From Pachyseris speciosa (lineage: Eukaryota > Cnidaria > Anthozoa > Scleractinia > Pachyseridae), in NCBI GenBank assembly GCA_016490735.1, contig JAEMWC010000133.1, forward strand, positions 792,501 through 856,500: 64,000 bases of DNA. Direction: 5' to 3'. This document shows positions 56,161-64,000 of this stretch, in pieces (within the stretch, counting starts at the first letter, position 1; each line of letters starts with the position of its first letter). Both the position numbers and the translations under genes were made by a program. Below the pieces are notes generated by a model. That model saw only the letters and a program-made list of their open reading frames with translations, searched no databases and was not told the DNA's origin.

Positions 56161-56439
56161 CGATGTTTTTATAAGCAAGAAGAAGTTCATCTGTTCGGAT
56201 TCCCTAGCTGAAATTTTAATTGCCCGAAAATGCTAGAGAACAAAATCTTTCTTTGAGAAAATGCGAGCTGAAATTAACTTTCCACGAACTTTCTAGGGAA
56301 CTATTTTCTTTCCGAAAATGCTAGCTGACGTTTTTGACTGCCATAAACAGCAATTACGACCTTTCCGAAAACGTCAGGCGTTATGATTTCCCAATTGCGA
56401 ATCTTTTAGGCTACGTTTTAGTTACGAAAATCCAAGTGC

Positions 56440-56660
56440 ACTTTTTAAAAGCCGGCCAGAAAGACAAGACATATGCACAATAAATATTACTCCACAATTT
56501 ACGCTCGGACTAACACATTCAAATTCAGTTTTATGCCACGCACAATTAGAGATTGGAATAATCTATCACATAATGTTGTAGAAATTGCGGACGACGCTAA
56601 GTTCCGCAAATTATTGTTATTTACGTTTCTCTAGGAATCCGCTGACCGAGATGTATAAAT
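56440..56660 (+). pseudogene. LINE reverse-transcriptase C-terminal fragment
   Basis: SFMPRTIRDWNNLSHNVVEI, then a stop at about 56635, matches the R.WN.L tail common to CR1/Jockey-type LINE proteins. The 300 bases separating it from the palm fragment at 55330-56160 are unrelated, so it may be a separate insertion or an internally rearranged copy. Confidence 0.6.
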
Positions 56661-57485
56661 GTATAAATAAGTGAAGTGAAGAGATACTTATTCAAATATT
56701 ACCTCCAAATGCAAAGTCTTCAGTTAAAAAAAATGATCATTATATTGAAAATACCACCTGGCATGACCTTTAATGTACGTGAGCTGATTAACTTTAAACG
56801 TTTTTCGGTGGGTGGTTGGTTCTGTATCTCATTTGCTTTATTTTTTGTTGGCCTGTTTGTTTGTTTGTTGTTTTTACAGAATTAATAGCAATGATCTCTT
56901 TCAGTTTTAAAGCAATTGTAACTCGATTGTACCCTGTCGGATATTTGAAGAGACATTTCAATTTTCCATACGTAAGGAACATTGTAGAATACTGGAGTTT
57001 CACAAGATAATCATCTTACATGGAGTATTGTATTCCTTTGTGAATTATAACACAGAAAATCCATTCATTTGAAACCGAATTTAGGCGGTTTAAATATTTT
57101 AATTTCCATAAAAATTACATCTCATTTGTCATGACTGTACTTTCATATAACTATTAGTCGGATATTTAGAGAAAAACAAATGTGTGAATCCTTTTCCTTG
57201 AAGAAATGTTCATTTTAATAATCTGAGAATTCAAAAATATAAATTAAAAATATATATATTAAAAAAAGGTTTTCTATGTCATTTATAAAGCCAAATTTAT
57301 TTCAAAGGCAATATTCTGTCCTAAAACTTTGATTCCAGTAAATAAGTGGTCTCGAAAATGGTAAATACAAGTTCACAAGTTGACAGAATTTTCCTATGCT
57401 GGAAGAATCCACGAAATGTGCTATTCGCGCGCGATTTCCGCGCAATGTTTCTCTATTTGGAGTCATCTTTCTTCTCCAGATAAAT

Positions 57486-58583
57486 TTACAATGAAAATCT
57501 CCGAGCATGAAGCTGGTAACGGAAAGAGTCTGACTTGTTTTCGTCAAGATCTTTTTGCGGCTCGCCAGTCTCAGCGTTTAGCTTTTCGCTGCTGCGAGTA
57601 AATTGTTTCACGTCATGCATTGGAAACTCGTACTCAGTGGTGAAATGACCTCGCAGTGATGAACTGCTTAAAGAACGTGCTTCCTTGTCCGACGAAGGTT
57701 CGCTGGTTTGAAAAACGATTTCAGGCTTTGCCGTTATGTTCGAAGGTTCGGAAGCAACGAGTTTTTCCTCAGTGTTGTCGCCTTTCTCTTTCATTTTTAG
57801 CTCAATTTCCTCCTCTTTTTCTCGTTTAGGAATTTGCATTGTTTCTTCAATTTCACTTTCAGGAATTGGTGAAAGTTGAGAATCCGCATCTCGATTAATT
57901 ATTTCCTTATCCTTATTTCCAAGCTCTTCAAATTTGCGGCTTGCTTTTACGATGAGTGAATCCTTTGGAATTTCACGAGTGTCTGATTTAAGCTGCCCGA
58001 CATCTTTCTGATTGTTGTTCACAGCAATGGGCGGTAGAACAAGCGCAGCTGGTCTCTGCCGTTTGATGTACACTGCTTCTCTTGGCCGAAGATAAATAGG
58101 TTGACCTTTAATCTCTGTCAAAAATGTCTTGGAGGTAGCAGCGTCGCTAACTAGAGTAATCGGTTTAGAAGACTGTTGTTGAAGACTTGGTAAAGATGGG
58201 TTTATTCCCCATCTTAGAGGTCGATTTACCAGTGGCTTTGATACACCGAGGAGTTGATCAATGTACGAATAGCCCACTCCAGTGGTCATGTGCCTCTGGC
58301 GAATTACGTCGCTCGAAAGCTTGCTGAAATGCTCGCGAGTTGGAAGCCGTTCACTCGGGTCCACAAAATTTCGCGAGAGGTTTTGAACCTCGAGTACTCT
58401 GTCGTTGAATTTTTGAAGTTTCCGCTCGTAATGCCGCATCTGAGCGTTCAACGTTTTCACTTGCAAGAGCTTCTCTTTGTTCAAGCGCTCGATTTGGCTT
58501 TGTAGAATCTTCTCGCTTCTGAAGTTCATCTTAGCAACATAATGTTCCTCGTTGTGATGGATGTGCCTCGTTGCTTTAGCCAT
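57486..58583 (-). CDS. Uncharacterised coiled-coil protein, single exon, 365 aa
   Basis: A continuous frame from ATG at 58583 (context AACAATGG, favourable for initiation) to a stop at 57486. I do not recognise the family with confidence. Residues 10-70 are a strongly charged helix with heptad-like spacing (AKMNFRSEKILQSQIERLNK onward), likely a coiled coil. Residues 95-130 include a more ordered segment around GVGYSYIDQLLGVSKP. Residues 240-290 are rich in Glu and Lys (KREKEEEIELKMKEKGD) and the C-terminus is Ser-rich. There is no signal peptide or membrane span, so it is likely intracellular. An AATAAA on the minus strand at 57296-57301 lies about 190 bases past the stop. The N-terminal layout recalls CCDC190-type proteins, a weak comparison from memory. 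The gene faces the same way as mitofusin, 2.7 kb upstream of it. Confidence 0.7.
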   Translation of the reverse strand: MAKATRHIHHNEEHYVAKMNFRSEKILQSQIERLNKEKLLQVKTLNAQMRHYERKLQKFNDRVLEVQNLSRNFVDPSERLPTREHFSKLSSDVIRQRHMTTGVGYSYIDQLLGVSKPLVNRPLRWGINPSLPSLQQQSSKPITLVSDAATSKTFLTEIKGQPIYLRPREAVYIKRQRPAALVLPPIAVNNNQKDVGQLKSDTREIPKDSLIVKASRKFEELGNKDKEIINRDADSQLSPIPESEIEETMQIPKREKEEEIELKMKEKGDNTEEKLVASEPSNITAKPEIVFQTSEPSSDKEARSLSSSSLRGHFTTEYEFPMHDVKQFTRSSEKLNAETGEPQKDLDENKSDSFRYQLHARRFSL

Positions 58584-58599
58584 TGTTTAAGCCTTGGAA

Positions 58600-59220
58600 T
58601 CAACTAAAATATTATAAACACAACATACAAGTAAAAACTGCTCGCACTTTTCGATCGGAAATGACGAAATTACTTTCTCTTGAAATATGAAACGTTCCGA
58701 CGCTTGGAAACGTGACAGCACTAAGCACCCACATTCCACAAAAAATTATTCGTTACACTCCACTTATGGACAAAAAACTATGATAATATCGAGGCTTTGT
58801 AAACAAAGCAAAGCGTCTTTGTTTAATTTTACTGAACTAGAACAGACAACGCCGCGACTGTTTATTTTTGGTTCTTATGTAAGGTCTGCTTGGGCTCATT
58901 TTCTTAAAAAGGAAACAAAGATTAACAAATCTATAAACGACGTGTGAAAAACAAAGATTGTACTGAGAAAGGCGATAAAAAAACAGAAAAGCAATTCTGT
59001 AAACAGAGCCAAGTGGAACTCGTATTCAGTCGTATTTACATACAAATAGAAAACCAATACAGCATCTTTTGTACGCTTTCTATTTCTCTCAAAACTTTAG
59101 ATTTTGCGTGAGTTCAGAAGCGTGGAAAGCCGGCGACACGTGCGTGCGTGTAATTTTTTTCGCGCCTGTCGCACACTTTGAGTTGAGAGAGTGTTGAGAC
59201 GAGGCGAACAAAATGAGAAG
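58600..59220. other. Upstream flank of the coiled-coil gene
   Basis: No repeats or genes recognised. It presumably contains the promoter of the 58583-57486 gene. An 86-residue open frame at 58687-58947 on the plus strand has no recognisable features. Confidence 0.4.
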
Positions 59221-59227
59221 GGATTGC

Positions 59228-59960
59228 TACGGAATCCGAGGTGGCTCAGCCACTTTTGTTTTAATTTTCATTTTGGTTTGCATTTTTTATTTTATTTGCA
59301 TTTGTATTTTTTCGCGGTGCGCTTGCGATTTTAAGTTTCGTTTCGTTTCTGTCATCACTTGCCATATCAGTTTCGTTTTCTTTTCGAGTTTTGCTTTTCA
59401 TTTTGACTTTTTCGTGACGTCAAAATTAAAATGGAGAGCAAATACCGTTTATGTGTGACGTCAAAATCAAAATGGAGAGTAAAACTTCCTTATAAGGAAG
59501 GCCATTATCCATTGATTAAAGATTGTCTTAAGTGGGCCGCATACCCCACTAAATTTTTCTGGAGTACCCCCCCGAGGTCCACAGCGACATTCATAACTCA
59601 GCCAGTCATGCACGGGACTGAGACCCAGAGACCTTAGTTTGATCTATGACTCTACGCCATCACCCACTCATGATCGATAATAGCCTTCCTTATAAGGACT
59701 TTTTGCGCTCCATTTTAATTTTGATGTCACGAAAAAGTCTAAATGAAAAGCAACAATGAAAAATCGAAATGAAAATGAAAACTGATATGGCAATTGATGA
59801 CAGAAACGAAACGAAACGAAACTTAAAATCGCAAGCGCACCGCGAAAAAATACAAATGCAAATAAAATAAAAAATGCAAACGAAAATGAAAACGCTGAAG
59901 AGAAATGCAAACCGAAATGAAAATGAAAACAAAAGTGGCTGAGCCACCTCGGATTCCGTA
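59228..59960. mobile_element. Foldback element with a 6-bp target-site duplication
   Basis: The ends TACGGAATCCGAGGTGGCTC and GAGCCACCTCGGATTCCGTA are exact complements and the arms extend about 270 bases (AAAATCGCAAGCGCACCGCG facing its complement). GATTGC flanks both sides (59222-59227 and 59961-59966). The arms are made of degenerate TTTTCATTT strings. The centre (59510-59685) is unrelated and may be a second insertion. Confidence 0.8.
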
Positions 59961-60599
59961 GATTGCGCCTCCTCTTCGGGCCTACCTCGCAGAGTTTTCG
60001 CCCGCCCCTTCGACTATTAATTTAAGGGGCAAACCAAATGGGCTTTTCGCACTGTGTTTTAAAAATGATCTTCTCTTGGAACAGCTATACTGATATGCAA
60101 CAAAGATTGATACACTGTTCTTTGGACAAAACCGATAGGGACCTTTTGCAACAGAATGCTTCTATTGACCACGCGCATGTCATTTATATTTGAATTTACA
60201 TTTACCAAGGACAGCCTTTCCCTCGCACTTGAGGATTATTGGCGTGGGTGGGAGGTCAGCAAAAAAAAAAAAAGAAAGAAAGATGGAACGAATGAAAATG
60301 AAAACTTACCGACAGGGAGATGATGGATATGAATTAATCGGTCCCTGAAAGAGTCTAAAGAACAGTGTTTATTAAAAATGAAGGCAGTCAGATCTTTTCA
60401 CTGGATCATTGTTCTTAAAAGAAAGGAGAGGTGTTCAGTAGTTGAGCTGGTTTGGAGATGGGTGAAGCGCGAGTGGCGTCAGTGTCTGGCGCCTAACAAA
60501 GCCCAGGAAACCGTGAGTATAACGGAGGGGAGCCCCCGCGTGTAAGAAGAGGGCATTCAAGCCGTTCAAGATGACAAGTCAGCCAAGATGACAAGTCAG

Positions 60600-61430
60600 T
60601 CCATTCTGCAGCATGGCATTCGACAAGGTCCCCCATGTAAGTCTCTTAAGTAAGTTACAGTATTATGGTATTCGTGGTCCCCTGCTTAACTGGTTTGAAT
60701 CCTTACGAACCGCACCCAGTCAGTCGTTTGTAATGGCCAAAGTTCCAACCCTTCGCCAGTGACATCGGGAGTTTCACAAGGCTCAGTTTTGGGACCGCTA
60801 CTATTTCTACTATACGTAAACGATCTGCCCGATAACCGTAAGTCCTCCCTCAGGCTTTTTGCTGACGATGCATTGTTATTTATACGGTGCCATCTCAAAT
60901 GAGGAGGATGGTGCCCAATTGCAGGATGACCAACGACAACTAGAAATGTTGATGTAATGTTGATGTAAACAGCTATCTACAACCTCATTCTGAAGTTAGA
61001 ACTCGAGGGAGTCATCGTTATAGATATAGGCAAGACAAGGTGACAAAGAACGTTCATTTTTATTCCTTCTTCTGAAGGACCATAAGACTATGGAATAAAC
61101 TACCCGCAGAAATAGTTGAGTCAAACTCCTTGAGCTTCCTTGGCTGTCTTTAACTCTAAATTACTCCCCTACTTAGCAAAGAATTACTAGAGATTTCCTA
61201 TTTTCATGATATTTACTCTATATTACGATTCACTTATTCAGTTTTTACATAATTCTTACTCTATATTACAATTCACTATTTTTATATACGTAATATCTTG
61301 TTTATTTGTTAATTCTTATCCGAGCATTGTATATATTTTATGATCGTTTCTTTTAATAGTTGGTGCGATGTCCGTAACGGATTTTTCCAACTTAATAAAT
61401 GTACATAGATGTTTTCTATATATAAAAAAA
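60600..61430 (+). pseudogene. 5'-truncated, internally deleted LINE with A-tail
   Basis: Reads AFDKVPHVSLLSKLQYYGIR, GPLLNWFESL, SGVSQGSVLGPLLFLLYVND and SLRLFADDALLFI with frameshifts. After a deletion near 60960 it continues with the C-terminal RTIRLWNKLPAEIVES block near 61080. It ends at an A-run near 61428-61437. A typical dead non-LTR copy. Confidence 0.85.
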
Positions 61431-61934
61431 AAAGCGACTGCAAGCACGTCGTTGCTCAAGGGATCGCCATCCTAGGCTTAGTTCTTCCCCTTACCTGCAC
61501 CAACGAGCCCCACAACGCTGACCCATTTTAATCTTGTATGCACCATTGTTCTTGATAAGTGGGTGAGGAACCCACACACTTGAACAACTACTCAACCTTG
61601 GGGCGGACTAAGCCCTGCTTTGTAAGCTTTCGCTTTGAGAGATTGTGATCTTCTACTGAGATGGGAATTCAGTAGTTAAAATTAAGCTCTTAATACGTGA
61701 TGATATGTTCTAAGAGTTTGCTGGAGATGCAGGGAAAAATATTAGTCTGTAAGTTGCCGCATTGTCCCTGTCACCTTTCTTGAAGACTGTTGTTACGAGA
61801 GCCGAAAAATTGTCTCGATTCGCGTTAGAATTTTTAAACTTGAGTAGATAAACACTGCTGTTCGTTTTGAGACAGCTGTACTTACTGAACATCCGGTACC
61901 ACTAGCCTCCCAGCAGGGACGGCGCACATGAAAA

Positions 61935-62310
61935 GGGGCCGGGGGGCAGCCCCCGGGGAGTACTCCCTATAATAGCCTATTTGGGGAGGCTCCGCCCGAA
62001 AGGAGTACCTTTTGCAAGTTTCAGGAATATGAAAGGGTAAGGATTTCACGAGTCGAAGTATATGAAAGGGTAGGGAAATCTGCAATTTAGGTATTTAAAA
62101 AGTGCTATCATTAAAAAATTTCGAACACTCATACCTTACGACTTCCTGTTTTAGGTATACGAAAGGACCAAGGAGTACTATTTGTCAATGGAAGGTATAC
62201 GAAAGGGGTACCTTTTTTGTCAAAAATGGTATTTAAAAGGGTAAGGGGTCGGACCTCGGGGCGGAGCCTCCCCGTATTTTAGTACCCCCGGGGGGACAGC
62301 CCCCCACTTT
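61935..62310. mobile_element. Inverted-repeat element with GGGG-rich ends
   Basis: The left end has GGCAGCCCCCGGGGAGTACT and the right end AGTACCCCCGGGGGGACAGC. Inside are GGGGAGGCTCCGCCC near 61984 and its partner GGGCGGAGCCTCCCC near 62260, and repeated AAAGGGTA and GGTATACGAAAGG motifs. It resembles, but does not match, the C-run repeat at 5605-5935. Confidence 0.65.
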
Positions 62311-62580
62311 TGCGGAAAAAATAATAAATTAAGTAAAAGGCATATCCAAAAAAAGTACTTTCATGGGATAATAGTGCTTTGCAATAGGTGGCGGACCTCT
62401 CGCGAAAACATCCAAATTTATGATTGGTTCCTTTCGCTCCTGTCTGATGGAATAAATTTTTTCTGAAAACCACTATCTTTACAAATCATACACGCTCTTG
62501 TAGTCTTCTTTTAGTGATCAAAATGGGGTTGACAGACCAATGCGACTCCTACTGTATGCTCAATATGTTGTTCACGGCCT

Positions 62581-62899
62581 TTATAGTTTTGCTTTAACAA
62601 GCATATCTTTAAGCGAGTTTCCTTTTCTATAAGAAATCAAGGGAGGTTGCTTGAATATCTCTCTGAGTAATGGTTGTTCTTGTATTAGATGCCATTTGTC
62701 CATTGGTATGTTTTTCAAACAAGGTAACGATGGTTGAAATTGCGTCACGAACAGCCGGTAGAAGCTTCTTGTGCGTTCTCTGATTCTGTGCTAGAGCCGG
62801 CTGTTTTTCTGTCCGCGTAGTTAACCTCTGAAAGGATCTGTTCCACCATTTTCTTAGGGTAACTTCTAGACATAAGGCACGTTTTAAGGTGTCTTATGT
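62581..62899 (-). pseudogene. Penelope-like reverse-transcriptase C-terminal remnant, frameshifted
   Basis: Two frames are needed: one begins SRSYPKKMVEQILSEVNYAD; after a frameshift near 62760 the next reads FVTQFQPSLPCLKNIPMDKW, then LLREIFKQPPLISYRKGNSL and ends KDMLVKAKL. The W..I...P.L..IF..PP.ISY pattern followed by L.D.LV.AK is characteristic of Penelope-like (Neptune/Poseidon-type) reverse transcriptases just past the catalytic region. The frameshift and truncation make it non-functional. Confidence 0.75.
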
Positions 62900-63330
62900 T
62901 GTCTATGAAATTAACTTTGAAGAGTTACTCAAGAAAGGCTCAAAGAAAAGACTCAAGAAAGGTTCATTTATCTTACAGTACTAAACACTCACAAGGACAG
63001 AACAGACAAACTTGGCCTTGCTGAGCATGACTTGGCAAATGATTTTTTGGTCGTAACGACAATCGAAAAGGAATCAGTTCGGTACATTCAGAGAATCCAA
63101 TTTCGTGACAGTAAGCGAATAAATGAGCCAAAGTTATGATCACTCTACCTTCGTTTACAGATTACGTTTTATAAAGTAGCTCGATTGGATTTTTTCGTAG
63201 TGACACCTTCTAAATTACATCATAACCTAACCTTACTTAAGTAAGTGAAGTAACCTAACTATATCTAACATTAAAAATATCAAAACTATAAAAACTGCTT
63301 TACATGAATGCCGTGTTTCTAAAAACCATA
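62900..63330. other. Non-coding stretch between the Penelope remnant and Harbinger-like MITE
   Basis: Includes a direct repeat (ACTCAAGAAAGG near 62928 and 62950) and AT-rich sequence with AACCTAACC-like strings near 63225-63260. Part may be the 5' continuation of the Penelope remnant (minus strand), but no frame is convincing. Confidence 0.4.
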
Positions 63331-63331
63331 A

Positions 63332-63909
63332 AGGTGGGCGAACACGAGGGGACATGTTGCAGGAACATGTTGCTGCAACATGAAGCAGGGACAAATCGCG
63401 TTAAGTACACACTGAGGGACATGTTGCAGGGATTTGTAGCAGCGACATGTAGCAGGGACCAAATCGCAGAGTTTGCACACTTGTGAAAAAGTTGCCGGGA
63501 TATGTTTCAGGGACGTGTTGCAGGGACATATCCCATCGTGTGCGTTGACACCTTTTTCACTCGTGCAACATGAATTTTGTGCAAAATGTGTCCCTGCAAC
63601 ATGTTGCACGGAGTTCAACTTGTTGAACTTTATGGGACATGTTGCGGGGACAAATTTTGCACAAAATTTATGTTGCACGAGAGAAAAAGTGTCAACACAC
63701 ACGAAGGGATATGTCCATGCAACACGTCCCTGAAACATATCCCGGCAACTTTTTCACAAGTGTGCAAACTCTACGATTTGGTCCCTGCTACATGTCCCTG
63801 CTACACGTCCCTGCTAGGTAACCCCTAATGTGAACAGTTTATAAAAGTGTCGCTGCTACATTTTGCAGCAACATGTTCCTGCAACAAATCCCCTCGTGTG
63901 GGCCCACCT
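63332..63909. mobile_element. Harbinger-like MITE, copy 2
   Basis: Same family as 41141-41717: ends AGGTGGGCGAACACGAGGGG and CCCCTCGTGTGGGCCCACCT, flanked by TAA at 63329-63331 and 63910-63912. The interior matches copy 1 almost throughout, including ACTTGTGAAAAAGTT and TTTTGCACAAAATTTATGTT. Confidence 0.88.
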
Positions 63910-64000
63910 TAAGTTATCGAAGAGGATAAAAGTAGTTGAGCAGATGAGTAAAGTCGTCTTGGCTCGTCACGCAATCTCTCCTCCCCAGCTGTTGCCTACC

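Noticed and set aside
59213..59947. Phe-rich membrane-like open frames
   Set aside because: They come from degenerate TTTTCATTT repeats in the arms of a foldback element and occur symmetrically on both strands.

Overview
This is eukaryotic DNA: AT-rich, short exons split by long introns with GT/AG splice sites, no operons, and many degraded mobile elements. The repeat types (Penelope-like elements with GIY-YIG ends, palindromic MITEs, tRNA-derived SINEs) and the animal gene families (mitofusin; WAP plus VWC secreted protein) suggest a marine invertebrate, probably an anthozoan cnidarian such as a stony coral. That assignment is inference; the animal origin is secure.

Three protein-coding genes are well supported, all on the minus strand. 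(1) 9510-1860: a secreted protein rebuilt from seven exons with agreeing phases: signal peptide, WAP four-disulfide core, a linker like WFDC1/ps20, a von Willebrand C-like module, and a long acidic Ser-Gly-rich tail with an internal repeat. (2) 54739-34585: a complete mitofusin gene of 19 coding exons, 776 codons, every junction in phase. (3) 58583-57486: an intronless 365-residue coiled-coil protein of unknown function. A possible plus-strand gene near 12.46-13.12 kb is seen only as two exon-like pieces.

Layout: 1-10 kb holds the secreted-protein gene with foldback repeats in its introns. 10-17 kb is mostly non-coding. 17.3-33.1 kb is a direct tandem segmental duplication (copy A about 6.6 kb, copy B about 8.6 kb); most of the extra length of copy B is later insertions, one a SINE with a clear 14-bp target-site duplication. 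34.5-54.7 kb is mitofusin, whose introns contain nested transposons, a piggyBac transposase fragment, a decayed exonuclease-like gene, SINEs, MITEs and microsatellites. 54.8-57.3 kb and 59-64 kb are LINE, Penelope-like and MITE debris.

The most striking non-protein signal is a set of hammerhead-ribozyme-like motifs from five unrelated repeat families. Each has a CUGANGA-like box, a hairpin, GAAA, a tiny self-complementary stem III and complementary flanks. Two lie just downstream of Penelope-type GIY-YIG coding remnants. The WAP-VWC-acidic Ser-Gly protein is the best candidate for a little-described gene product.
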